Virus record (IMG/VR): IMGVR_UViG_3300044796_000322
Span: 1 to 39,306 of that record
Direction: 5' to 3' (one strand)
Length of the DNA: 39,306 bases
Source: a virus
The notes below the pieces were generated by a model. It was given only the letters and a program-made list of their open reading frames with translations, searched no databases and was not told the origin of the DNA. Position 1 is the stretch's first letter, and every line of letters begins with the position of its first letter. Made by a program: the position numbers and the translations under genes. Shown here piece by piece: positions 15,828-26,400 of this stretch.

Positions 15828-17909
15828 ATGCCTTGTACGCCTTCAAATCTTAATTTCAATGTTCCTAGTACGCCTGGTATTCCTATTCCAGGCTTCGGAC
15901 TACCTTTTTCACCTCCACAAATACCTCTTCCATCATTTGATCTTCCTAAAAATCTGCTTGAAGATTTTACATTATTGGTCAACACTATAACCGCATTGTT
16001 TCCAAGTGGCAAATTCGTAGCCAATCCTGGCTTTTTTATGAAGAACGTTCTTGATTTTATCGCGAACGTTATGACGCAATTAGCTCCTTTCCTTTCGTTC
16101 TATAAGTTCATAATGGCTCTTCTTAAAATGATTACTTGTATCATTGAAGTAATATGTGCTATACCAAACCCTTTTGCTCTTGCAATAAAGCTTGAAATCT
16201 TATTCACACAATGTATACCTGCATTTCTTGCTTTATTTCCGTTTCTTGCTTTGCTTTTAATGATTATCGCCTTGCTTCTTTTAATTCTTGCATTGATTGA
16301 ATATATTATAGCAACAATTATCGCTATAATTGAAGTGCTTCTTCAGAACTTAATTAAACTTGTTGAAAGTATTGAATTGCAGGATGCAATGAGCATTCTC
16401 GCAATAACGCAAAAAATTGCGTCTCTTATGTGTTTTATTCAGAATATTATGGCAATTTTAATTGCCATTGCTGCAATAATGGCTATTATTAAATCATTAG
16501 CCTTAATCGGCGGATTTACTCTTTGCGGTGGTGATTCTGATTGTTGTGAACCTAATATATGTCCAGCTTTCATTAAAACAACACCAAATGGTATTAAAAC
16601 GACTATTGGTAAGCTTATTTACAATAAACAAATATCATCTGATCTGCCATCATTACCTCCTGCTATTGCATTATTATTTCCACCGTTAAGAGCGGAACGA
16701 TGGCAGGTAACTGATACAAATCTTTTCCCACAATTTCCGATAAGCTTAATTATTACTCCAACGGCTTCTGATAATATTTTTTGGCCAGATCCGTTAGTAT
16801 TTGATGCAAAGACAACAACGAAAGCTGCTCCATATACCGTCAATTTGCGTCTTAAATTAGATCCTAATACGTTTGGTATAACAGACACAAAAGGTGAAAG
16901 ATATTTCCAAATAAATAATTGTATTGTTACATCAAAACCAACATTAAGTCCGTTAAAATATGACAATACCGCTGATGATTCATCAATAACAGGAGCGTTA
17001 AGTATTGTTGGAGGTCTTGTTTTTGAGGATGATGGTAAAACACCATTTAAGGTTAAAAATGTGCAAGCAACGTTAGAAACGTTCATTCATCAGGCTGCAA
17101 TTCCCGGCACTGTAATAACAACAAATGATTCAGTAATATTTGAGTTTATTGAGTTTACTTGGTTCCCGAACGCTCCCGTTCTGGCTGGACATAACCTGAC
17201 AACAATTGGATGTATACCGTCTGTTGCTATAGAAACTGCCGTGCAAAATGCCGCGCTTGTAGCAGAAGGTATTGATCCCGTTGCTGTCAAGCTTCCAGTT
17301 CTGCCTGATGTTCTTGGGGCGCAAGAATGCGTATCTAATGCTTTAGTAGCGTTTAGGCAAAATGTTTCAACGGCAGGTGCTGCAACGTTCCAGGCGGCAG
17401 CTATATCGTGTCTTACTAATTTACAGACACAAACCAACGAATCATTATGTAACGCTATTATAGCGGCAGCAAGCCCGTTTAAATCATCAATAGCGGTTGA
17501 TCATAACGTACAATTTACAACAAGACCTATTGTAGTAAATGTTGTTCTTAATGATCCTAGCGGAACATCTGTATCAAATAATATTCCAGCATCTTGTGTT
17601 CCAATAATTGAAAAAGGTTTGGTAGGCACTGCTACATTTGGTAAAATTACCAAGTTTACATATGACGGATCGGCATCATTTAACGCATCAATAACGAGCG
17701 TAGAAGCAGGATCAGGTACTGTTGGAGTATCATTTAACGGCAAGACATTTAATAATATGATACTTGGAACTACAACTCCAAGTCCAACTGGAACTATAAT
17801 AACAAACTCGTCAATAATTGAAAATCTTGTAGACTATCAATTCGTAAGCGCTGTAATCACAACACCAGTTCGTCGCGATGACAGTGATGTTGCTGACGCC
17901 AACGTATAA
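15828..17909 (+). CDS. Hydrophobic multi-helix baseplate-cluster protein
   Basis: This 693-aa protein is not recognised by family. It opens with a Pro/Gly/Phe-rich stretch (residues 3-42), followed by an extremely hydrophobic region (about 65-235) made of several long Leu/Ile/Ala helices; the central one or two (about 127-170) contain almost no polar residues. A Cys cluster CX5CCX4C follows at about 236-248. Residues 250-693 are beta-rich and look like an ordinary virion protein. Being encoded between the spike and wedge genes with a good ribosome site (AGGAAG), it is probably virion-associated or needed during baseplate assembly. A plausible role is a membrane-inserting component released during genome ejection; alternatives are a trimeric helical bundle inside the baseplate or an assembly-stage membrane protein. 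Confidence 0.7.
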   Translation: MPCTPSNLNFNVPSTPGIPIPGFGLPFSPPQIPLPSFDLPKNLLEDFTLLVNTITALFPSGKFVANPGFFMKNVLDFIANVMTQLAPFLSFYKFIMALLKMITCIIEVICAIPNPFALAIKLEILFTQCIPAFLALFPFLALLLMIIALLLLILALIEYIIATIIAIIEVLLQNLIKLVESIELQDAMSILAITQKIASLMCFIQNIMAILIAIAAIMAIIKSLALIGGFTLCGGDSDCCEPNICPAFIKTTPNGIKTTIGKLIYNKQISSDLPSLPPAIALLFPPLRAERWQVTDTNLFPQFPISLIITPTASDNIFWPDPLVFDAKTTTKAAPYTVNLRLKLDPNTFGITDTKGERYFQINNCIVTSKPTLSPLKYDNTADDSSITGALSIVGGLVFEDDGKTPFKVKNVQATLETFIHQAAIPGTVITTNDSVIFEFIEFTWFPNAPVLAGHNLTTIGCIPSVAIETAVQNAALVAEGIDPVAVKLPVLPDVLGAQECVSNALVAFRQNVSTAGAATFQAAAISCLTNLQTQTNESLCNAIIAAASPFKSSIAVDHNVQFTTRPIVVNVVLNDPSGTSVSNNIPASCVPIIEKGLVGTATFGKITKFTYDGSASFNASITSVEAGSGTVGVSFNGKTFNNMILGTTTPSPTGTIITNSSIIENLVDYQFVSAVITTPVRRDDSDVADANV

Positions 17910-17921
17910 AGGAAATAAATT

Positions 17922-19601
17922 ATGCCAATAGCTAATCAAGCTCCTGATGATAACAGCGATGATGTAAGTTCAATAGATTCCAATATAAGTAATCTGGTGA
18001 AACGTTTTATTGCCCCAATTGATAATATTCGCAGTATGTCAAAACCAGGAAGTCAAACAGTTAGTAAAACTACAAATAGTATAATCCCTATTGCAAAAAA
18101 TAATTTTGCTAATTTAACAATAAATAATTCTCAATCTATAGAGAGTCGAGCGCACGCTTTTTATAGAATGCTTGGGCTTCCTGTTGCTGTTGCTTCCGGC
18201 GGTTTCTACAACCCAGGATTTGATCCAAATGCAAAGGAGACGTTTACAAAACATAGCGGCATTGATTCTAAAATAGATCCTGCAATACAAAATATGTTAG
18301 ATTTAAGAGAAATAGTGCCGCAAGGTAAAAAACAAATATTCTCAAATCAAGATATCAATGCATCTATTTACGCATTATTATTGCGATATCCGTTGCCTTT
18401 TAATGTTTTGAAGCAAGGTCTTCAGCCTTTTGATATAGATCAACAAACTTTTACTGTTACAACTAGAGCGGATGCAGCAAATATATTAGCTTTGGTAAAC
18501 CCTGATTTATCTGATGCTATTACATCTGGAGCGTCAGGTTTTTTTGGGTCAGCTCATATATTAAAGCCATTTATTGTTGATCCTAGAATAGCATCTACCG
18601 TTATGCCTGACAGCAATTCTATTTGTGTCCCGTTTTTACCTGATAAAAACTCTACAAAAATTAGCGGAACTAATTATTTACAAAGACCAGGGCTTGAAGC
18701 TATAATTAGACAAAGACTTACTGATCAGGTAACAGATGTTACCTTCCTAAATGCAGTATCAAATGTTATATCAGGTCAAAACTCTCCAAGTATAAATACA
18801 TACAACCTAAATAGACAGACTTTAACTGATACTATTGATGCTCTTACGGCAAATAATAATGTTAGCGCAAGTGCCACTGATTCTTTTTCTAATTTTACAA
18901 ATACGCAAGCTACAATGGTTTCACAGCTTATACAAACGATTAAAACGGTCATAATACAGCTTGCGTCAGCTATGACTAAAATAGATACGGTAAAATTAAA
19001 AATAAATTGGTTTCCGGTTCCAAGCGTAGACGGCCCTGGTACCGGATCGGTAGGAGCTTCATTGAGTCGTACAGGTACAAGTTGTGCTTATTCTAAATTA
19101 GATAACGATATTGTTCAATTGCGCATAAACAAATTAAATACACAATATCAGCTAACATCACAACCGGATGTTGGACAATTCGCTTCACCGTTTTCTGGAA
19201 GCGCCGCTCCGGATCAAATTAAAGTATTTAATGACCAACTTGAACAAAGCGTTTCTCAAAGAGATAAGTTGGCACAAGATGCATTTGACGCGATGGGAAT
19301 AATAGAAAATATTACCGGAGAAATTAGCGGTCTTGGTCTTATAGATGTTTTAGCAATATATACGGCATTATGGGCCATAGATATAAACACTTTGGTCAAT
19401 TTCCTTGACCAGGATGCTTTCCAAAGATTATCAACATATAACCCTGATTTAGTTAACGGATTAAGCGATTCAACAATACCAATAACAAAAGTTTTATCTA
19501 CGTTTGAAACGACACTCTCGAATATACTATCTTTTGCAGATAAGCTTTTAGAAAATCAATTTTCGTCACCATTTGATATGGATGGCGGCAGTATAATGTA
19601 G
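17922..19601 (+). CDS. Unassigned baseplate-cluster virion protein
   Basis: A 559-aa protein of unknown family, 12 bases after the hydrophobic protein gene, with AGGAAA as ribosome site. The N-terminal 60 residues are Asp/Ser/Asn-rich and probably flexible. Residues about 85-260 look globular, and the C-terminal 230 residues contain long helices (a Gln-Leu-Ile-Gln-Thr-Ile-Lys segment near 335-350 and a Glu/Gln/Lys-rich helix near 435-465), which suggest a coiled-coil contact. No catalytic motif, signal peptide or membrane segment was seen. Position directly before the gp25-like wedge gene points to the hub-wedge interface, but that is inference from context alone. Confidence 0.6.
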   Translation: MPIANQAPDDNSDDVSSIDSNISNLVKRFIAPIDNIRSMSKPGSQTVSKTTNSIIPIAKNNFANLTINNSQSIESRAHAFYRMLGLPVAVASGGFYNPGFDPNAKETFTKHSGIDSKIDPAIQNMLDLREIVPQGKKQIFSNQDINASIYALLLRYPLPFNVLKQGLQPFDIDQQTFTVTTRADAANILALVNPDLSDAITSGASGFFGSAHILKPFIVDPRIASTVMPDSNSICVPFLPDKNSTKISGTNYLQRPGLEAIIRQRLTDQVTDVTFLNAVSNVISGQNSPSINTYNLNRQTLTDTIDALTANNNVSASATDSFSNFTNTQATMVSQLIQTIKTVIIQLASAMTKIDTVKLKINWFPVPSVDGPGTGSVGASLSRTGTSCAYSKLDNDIVQLRINKLNTQYQLTSQPDVGQFASPFSGSAAPDQIKVFNDQLEQSVSQRDKLAQDAFDAMGIIENITGEISGLGLIDVLAIYTALWAIDINTLVNFLDQDAFQRLSTYNPDLVNGLSDSTIPITKVLSTFETTLSNILSFADKLLENQFSSPFDMDGGSIM

Positions 19602-19613
19602 CCACGGAGATAT

Positions 19614-20048
19614 ATGTCATTCGATTTACAAATAAAAGACGGCGATCTTACAATAGGCCCAAATGGCGATTTACAGCAGGTAGTAAATACAAATAAATTA
19701 GTTCAAGATATTATTAAAATGGTAACTACGCAAATTGGAAGCAATATGTATCATCCTTGGTACGGCTCTCCAATAACCAAAGCTCTAATAGGGAATGTTT
19801 TAGATGAACAATTTGTATCATCTATTGCTACTAATCAGTTAAATAGTGCATTGCAAATATTGCAAAACTTACAGGCGCAGCAAGCTTTAATACAGAACAT
19901 AAGTCCATCTGAACAAATCGCGGCGGTTAAACAAATAAACGTTCAGAGAAACGCTTCGGATCCTCGATATTATACGGTGGAAATTACCATAGTTTCCAAA
20001 GATTTAACAACTACGTCAACGCAATTTGATATAATGCCGACAATTTAA
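19614..20048 (+). CDS. Baseplate wedge protein, gp25/gpW-like
   Basis: A 144-aa protein matching the gp25/gpW wedge family in length and layout: an N-terminal Asp-Gly-Asp-Leu-Thr-Ile...Gly-Asp-Leu strand pair (residues 9-20), a Val-Gln-Asp-Ile-Ile helix (about 30-38), then Thr-Thr-Gln-Ile-Gly leading to Pro-Trp-Tyr-Gly (about 39-53) and a C-terminal helix-strand unit. In T4, gp25 holds the wedge core to the sheath start. Most family members have Gly-Glu-Arg before the Tyr/Phe-Gly; here the equivalent is Gly-Ser-Asn, so that pair is missing. GGAGAT precedes the ATG. It is followed by the J-like wedge gene, the standard neighbour. Confidence 0.82.
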   Translation: MSFDLQIKDGDLTIGPNGDLQQVVNTNKLVQDIIKMVTTQIGSNMYHPWYGSPITKALIGNVLDEQFVSSIATNQLNSALQILQNLQAQQALIQNISPSEQIAAVKQINVQRNASDPRYYTVEITIVSKDLTTTSTQFDIMPTI

Positions 20049-20203
20049 CCTATGCATATAATTACATATTAGCAGCAATATTAGCATATTGTCCCGCCTT
20101 GCAAGAAATAATCCCAATCCAACTATTTTTCTCGTATATAATAGATATATCATAGATATATTACCTCAAGGCTATATGAATTATAAACGATACAGGATAC
20201 ACC
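20049..20203 (+). promoter_or_regulatory. 155-base gap with TATAAT box and short direct repeats, before the J-like gene
   Basis: A perfect TATAAT lies at 20137-20142, but no good -35 box is found 16-18 bases upstream. Two direct repeats flank it: ATATTAGCA at 20066-20074 and 20078-20086 (12-base period), and ATAGATATAT at 20141-20150 and 20152-20161 (11-base period). A weak 6-bp hairpin CAATAT/ATATTG lies at 20076-20091. The periods are near one helical turn, as for adjacent protein-binding sites. A promoter restarting transcription for the outer baseplate genes is plausible, not proven. Confidence 0.35.
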
Positions 20204-23200
20204 ATGGTTAGAATCCGCAGTCAAAACGAGATAATTCTAAGCCTAATAGATTACTTTAGAGTTACACAGCCTTTGCTTGACACAAAACCTGGAACGATCT
20301 CTAGAGACCTTATTATTGATGGGCCTTCATCTCAGCTGTCAAGACTTTATGATCAATTAAATCAGCTATCATCTTTGCAGTCATTAAGCTTAGCCATTGG
20401 TAGCGATTTAGATAATTTATCACAAAATTATGGTGCAGTGCGTCAGCTTGGATCAAAATCAACAGGGCCAGCGCTTTTAACATTTAGCGATCTTAGCACA
20501 GACATACCTATAAGCCAGGGAAGTATAATAACAGCGAAAAACGGCGCAACATTTATTATAATGAATAGTCTTGTTATAAGTGCCGTAGCCGTAACAACAT
20601 ATCAAGCGGTGGCCGCCCAATATCAATCAGATTTAAGTTTTGTTGGAATTACAGATCCATATGCCGTACAGGTGCTTGTACAGGCAACAGCCGCCGGCAT
20701 ACAAGGAAATATTAGTAAATATTCTCTTACAACAGCAGGAATAGCCGGTATAAATAACGTTACAAATGCTGTTCCATTTAGCGGCGGGTCTGCGGCAGAA
20801 ACCGACGCTACCTTCAAAGCTAGAGTTCTTTCTATATTTAGCGGAGCAAATACAGGTACATCTCTTGGCTATGAAAATGCTGTTAAACAAGATCCATCTG
20901 TAATTGATGCTATTGTTGTTGGTCCTGGCGATCCTTTAATGACACGAGATGGAACGCAGGTTGTTGTCAATCCAGATGGAACAAAAACTATTACCTCGTA
21001 TGGTACCGGCGGAAAAGTTGATGTTTATGTTTACGGTACAACGCTGCAACAAACCGTTGATAGTTTTATTTATCACGATTTAAGTAATACAAACAATCCG
21101 ACAAATCCTGCTAATAATTTTGTTTTGGGGCAAATTGCCGCAGATAGCGGTAAAACCGTTACACAAAAACGGTTAGATGATATTGCAAATGGAACATTAC
21201 CTACACAACCTGTAAATAATATAATCAGCGTATCTGGTTCATTAAGTGGCCCCAATTTCGCCTCACAAGTCACAGATAATCTTGGAAGAATAACTGGTAA
21301 TTTTAATTTGTTAAAAGACACCGGAGTATATGAAGGCAGCCCTTGGGGTTTTGATAGTTTACAATGGATTTCGGATCGTATTTCTAATTTTGGCGAAAGT
21401 GAAACTAAATCATCTTTTAATAGCCAAGATCCAATAAATTATTCTGATTTATTAGAGGTTGATTCAGTTCAACAAAACATCGTTGTTACAAATGAAAACA
21501 GTCAAGTAAATAAGGCTGATAGAACATCAATTCAATTAGCTCATTCGCCTATCACTGGTGTAACAAGAGTTTTCAACGTTACGACTGGTGAAAGATATAC
21601 AATTTCTAATCAAAATCCGGATGGAACAGGAAGCGTAAATACAACAGGCCGAATAGTAATTAGCGGTAAAAGCTTACCAGCTGTAAGTGATATTTTACAA
21701 GTTGATTATACTTGGGTTTTTAATTTTGATCCATATTTTGATTACGATAATAGACTTACAAATAATAATCCAAGAGCCGTGCAAGACAGTATAGATTGGG
21801 GCTTGTCAAACGCTGTAAGGCAAGAGCAAACTACGCTTATGTCTTCTGGTTCATATTTAATTACAACTGTAACTCATCCCATATCATCAGTAATAAGCGT
21901 AAATATATTTTCTACATTTACAAATAACGTAACGATATTATCAAATAGATTAGCCGTTACAGTAAATACGGCAGTATCTAACGTTGTAAGTATTATTAGA
22001 GAATCAGATGGTGCTGATTTATGGAATACAACAAAAACAGATGGCGCTTTTAATGGAATGACTATTTATTTGCCAACTGATTCTGCCGCTGTTTTCGGCG
22101 ATGCTGTAAGTATAACTTTTAATGCCGTTGATGTATTTAACGCATCAACTGTTGGAAGCTTTACTTCTAATACAATAACAATTGTTCCATCTGTAGCTGC
22201 TGTTGCTGGAACATTGGTTGAATGTAATTATATAGCAAATGTAAATACACTATTGCCTTCTACTTTATTATCTACATTACCGGCTATCAGAGCGGGTAAC
22301 GGGTTTAATACAAACGTTACAACTTCGCCAATAGGAACACAGCCAACAACGCATATTTTCAGCGGCAATAAAATAATTCAGAATCTAAGACAAGGGCCAA
22401 GTAATCTTAGTTTAACGATTGCCGGATCAATATCTCCAGGCGTAATAACTGTATCAGGAACAACAATACAGGGTGTTTTTAATGCAACCTATACTGTTTC
22501 TAGTAACAGCTTAACTCAAGATTTAACGACAGCAATTAAAAACTTTCTTAATCTTAACTCTATTACACCTGTACCGTCTAATATTCAAGTTGCCAGGCTG
22601 GTCAAAGCAAGCAGGGTTGTTACAGACTCTTCATTAAATATATTAAGCACAATAAATAATTATGATATTAAAGGATATCATTTGCTTAATAATAATTTTG
22701 TTAAAAATGAATCGATAGCTGATAGCGCTATATCCGCAACACAGATTGTTTTGCCATCGACTTCTAATAATTTAACCAACATTCCAAATATTGGTGATAG
22801 GATACAAATTAGTTTTTATATATCAACCACAGGTAATTCTGAAAACGTTTCTTTTAGTAAAGCTGGAACATTATATACAAATAATAGATATGCATTTGTT
22901 GACACAATAGCTATTTCAAGCGGATTTAATTCTATAGCTGGTAGCTCTGCTACGTTGGTTGTAAATAACTTAAATCAACCAACTACCGGATCTAGATATA
23001 AAGCTTTTTATGACTATTTGGCTCCTAAACCAAATGAAAGAATAACTATAAATTATTATTATGAACAAATCATTACAACGGGCACGTTATCTGTAGAATC
23101 GGCGCGGCCTATAGGCGCTGACGTGCTTGTAAAAAGTGCCCAGCCTATTTTAATTGATATTACAATGAATATCTCAGTAACAAGCGCTTATATGAATTCA

Positions 23201-23443
23201 CCTTCTATCGTAACGCAAAACGTTCAAGACGCTATAACTGCCGCATTAAATGCTTCTGCTCTTGGTACGACAATATCTCAATCAGATTTAATTAACGCCG
23301 CATATCAGGTAAGCGGATTAGCTCGTGCAAGAGTGTTATATTTTAATATAGATGGAGAAACTGGCTCTGTATTGACAATTCAAGCAGCAAATAATCAATT
23401 TTTAGCCGCAAATACCGTGACGATAAATCTGGAAACAATATAA
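20204..23443 (+). CDS. Baseplate wedge protein, J/gp47-like, enlarged
   Basis: A 1079-aa protein. The N-terminal 260 residues match the baseplate J family (P2 gpJ, Mu gp47, T4 gp6): a Pro-Gly-Thr-Ile-Ser-Arg-Asp segment (about 29-35), a helix ending in Gly-Ser-Asp-Leu-Asp-Asn-Leu, a domain with an Ile-Pro-Ile-Ser-Gln-Gly-Ser strand, and Gly-Gly-Ser-Ala-Ala-Glu-Thr-Asp-Ala-Thr-Phe-Lys-Ala-Arg (about 195-208), a hallmark of the family. The C-terminus (about 968-1079) again looks like J (Gly-Ala-Asp-Val-Leu-Val-Lys...Ile-Asp-Ile). Between them, about 700 residues of beta-rich sequence are inserted, including a module near 445-475 that recurs in the next protein. J proteins form the wedge ring around the hub and link to fibres. 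The insert may build an outer platform. Confidence 0.83.
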   Translation: MVRIRSQNEIILSLIDYFRVTQPLLDTKPGTISRDLIIDGPSSQLSRLYDQLNQLSSLQSLSLAIGSDLDNLSQNYGAVRQLGSKSTGPALLTFSDLSTDIPISQGSIITAKNGATFIIMNSLVISAVAVTTYQAVAAQYQSDLSFVGITDPYAVQVLVQATAAGIQGNISKYSLTTAGIAGINNVTNAVPFSGGSAAETDATFKARVLSIFSGANTGTSLGYENAVKQDPSVIDAIVVGPGDPLMTRDGTQVVVNPDGTKTITSYGTGGKVDVYVYGTTLQQTVDSFIYHDLSNTNNPTNPANNFVLGQIAADSGKTVTQKRLDDIANGTLPTQPVNNIISVSGSLSGPNFASQVTDNLGRITGNFNLLKDTGVYEGSPWGFDSLQWISDRISNFGESETKSSFNSQDPINYSDLLEVDSVQQNIVVTNENSQVNKADRTSIQLAHSPITGVTRVFNVTTGERYTISNQNPDGTGSVNTTGRIVISGKSLPAVSDILQVDYTWVFNFDPYFDYDNRLTNNNPRAVQDSIDWGLSNAVRQEQTTLMSSGSYLITTVTHPISSVISVNIFSTFTNNVTILSNRLAVTVNTAVSNVVSIIRESDGADLWNTTKTDGAFNGMTIYLPTDSAAVFGDAVSITFNAVDVFNASTVGSFTSNTITIVPSVAAVAGTLVECNYIANVNTLLPSTLLSTLPAIRAGNGFNTNVTTSPIGTQPTTHIFSGNKIIQNLRQGPSNLSLTIAGSISPGVITVSGTTIQGVFNATYTVSSNSLTQDLTTAIKNFLNLNSITPVPSNIQVARLVKASRVVTDSSLNILSTINNYDIKGYHLLNNNFVKNESIADSAISATQIVLPSTSNNLTNIPNIGDRIQISFYISTTGNSENVSFSKAGTLYTNNRYAFVDTIAISSGFNSIAGSSATLVVNNLNQPTTGSRYKAFYDYLAPKPNERITINYYYEQIITTGTLSVESARPIGADVLVKSAQPILIDITMNISVTSAYMNSPSIVTQNVQDAITAALNASALGTTISQSDLINAAYQVSGLARARVLYFNIDGETGSVLTIQAANNQFLAANTVTINLETI

Positions 23444-23446
23444 AAT

Positions 23447-26400
23447 ATGGCCAATTTAAGACTTTCTCAGATAAAAGTATCAGATAGTACAACTATTTTA
23501 GCAAGATTTACTGATACTCTTAACCCGCTAATAAATGATAGTAATATTCTTATTACATCAAATGTTGCAGGCGTTCCAAATCCGCAAGTATTAGCCGTAA
23601 GTGTTCTAAATGATGTATTACTTATCACTACATTACCTCTAACACCTGCTACGCAATATCTTATTACTTTTCAATCGTCGTCAATAAAGTTTTGTAATAA
23701 AACCAGCACTTCATTTTTATTACAAGACGGTAAAACCAATACTTCTTTAATTCTAGGAGCAGAAGATCCAGATGATCCTATTAGGGATTTTTTAACATTG
23801 CCGTTACAAAACTCTCCATATAACTTAAATGTAGGAGATATAACACGCGATATCATCAATTCATTAGCTTCTAATTTAAGCAGAGCCTTATACGATATAG
23901 GTCAGGCTAAAAATGATAATTATTTAAGCCGAACAATTTACAATGAGCTACAAACAAGAGGAGCCGGCCCATATGATCGATTGAACGAAGAAGGGGCGTA
24001 TGAAATTATTAAGGTCTCCATAAATGCAATTCAAGGAGAAACTCCAGCCACATTGAGTTTTGATTCATTTCCGTCCGAGCCTATCACACTGCAAAGCGTA
24101 ACAGTTACAAATGAAGTTTTAACACCAGGAATAGGATCTGGCACATTTGACGGATTAGTGCTGACTGTAACTAATCAGCCCGTTACTGCTCTAACCTCCG
24201 TTATCGTTTCATATAGCGATGGGTATAAGTTTGTTTACAACATTGATACTCTTGGTTATCAAATAAATAATACAACATATGATCAAGAGTTTGCAAGCAC
24301 ATTATATACATTAAATGATAATCAGTTTCAATTAAGTAATAATGTTTTAACAGATCCTGGTTTTGTTATGCCACAAGGCGGAGATACAATAACCGTAACA
24401 TATGAATATAAAAATCTTGGAAGAATTATCGACGAAACAACAATTGTTGTTTCGCAGGTTCTAAGCTCTGTAAGAGAATTAGCGCCGCCCTTATTAAACA
24501 AGTTTTCAACAATGTACGCTCCTATAGTAAATGTCGGCGGCGCTGTTGCAAAATTAGGAGGCATACAATTTTTAGATCCAAGTGCAAATCCGCCGTTCTC
24601 TGTGACGCCGCCAGCTTTTACAAAAGAATTACAATTTAATTTAGGCTCTTTGCCTGCGCGAGCTGGCGAATATGCAGTAGATTATTCAAGCGGTACAGTT
24701 TATGTATTTGGAGCCACTATAAACGATGGTACTGGTGATTTTCCACCAGTTATGAACTACCAATATATAAGTTCGTTTGTAAACGGTTTAGATTATACTT
24801 ATGATTCAGATTTATTAGAATTGGCCGCTTCTCCTTTAAGAAGTTTGATAGGACAAAACGCTGCAATCTCTTTTAATTATGAAGATACGCTAATTCCTGG
24901 CGTTGATTTTATACCACAAATACATCAAGAAATATTGGATGAAAGAGTTGACAATAGAATAAATAGCACCAATTCTTTATATATTTTGAACGCACCAATT
25001 ACTAACGTATTCAGAATATTTAATGAAACGACTGGTGAAGTATATAAGATTCAGAGATGGAACAATAATACAATATATTATACAGCGAACAATCCGCCGG
25101 CAGTTGGTTCCGTTTCAATGGAAAGAGCGGTTTTTGCAGATGTAATAAGCGAAACTTTAATAGTTGATCAAGAAATATATAATAATGGAAGTGTCAAAAT
25201 ATTTGTGCTTTCATTACAAAATGATAATATAATATCTTCATCGGAAGATGTAATAGGATCAAGCTTTAATACAAGCGCTTCATTTAGCAGAACAGATATA
25301 TTTGAGAAAGAGTTATATTTTGATGCACAGATTTTAACGGTTGCTGAAAATATAAATAAATTATCTATTGGACAATATCTTGTAGATTACAGAGGAGGAA
25401 TAGTATATGTTGCTGTTTCTTCAACGCAAGATTATGATATTGGAACAATAAACTATAAAAAACCAATTATTATTCCTCAGTTTCCTCATATCATTAGCGT
25501 TTCATCAATTTATAACAGCATAGACACGATCTCTGGAATAAATAAAAGAATAGGTTTATCTTCATTTTCTGACGGAGCTATAATACCGACATCATTTGAT
25601 GTATCAGATGAAAGATTTCTAAACGGCGATACAACTTTACCATATATTGTTCAAGGTAATACGATAACGGTTTCTGATGATATTAAAAATATTAGAGGCA
25701 TCTATGATGTTTTTAATCTAAATAATAATGTAAATCCAACAAACTTTGCTGAAGGTTGTTCGATAAATGCAAATGTAATTACACTTGTTCCAATATCTTT
25801 AATTGGAAATTATACAATTCAGAACGGACTAATAATAAATGTAGATTTTATTTCTCCAGGAGCCCAAATAGCACAGGTGCTTCACGTTATACGAAAATCT
25901 GATAACGTTGAATTATTTGACAGTAATAGTTCTTTTAATAATTTCACAATTACGCTTGCTGGAGATTTAGGATCTCCTGTCGCCGGACAAGATGTTGTAG
26001 TTATTTATACAGTACAATTAAATGGCAGCGCTACTCCTGTAATCGATTATGATCGAGGCGGATTTTTCGTTGATTACTCATATATTTCAGACGAAATATT
26101 AGTTAGCTATGAATACGGTGATAACTTATTAGATTTTAGACAAAATGTAACGATGCCAATAGGCACAAATTATTATGTTACCTATAAGGTCGGCGCTTTA
26201 AGAGACGCATTATTAAAAAACTTTGGAAGCTTGGTTGATTTGCCGATAATGAATAATTTTGATACAACATTACCGCGTGAAAATTATCGTGATGCGTTAG
26301 TAGCCGCTTTACAATCTTTTACAAAAGGCCCAACTATACCTGCAATTAAATTACTTGTATCAAGCATATCACATATAGAGCCAGAAATAATAGAAGCTGT

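Noticed and set aside
20130-20165. T4-type late promoter (TATAAATA)
   Set aside because: The sequence has TATATAATAGAT-like A/T runs but no exact late box, and no similar box was found before the other units.
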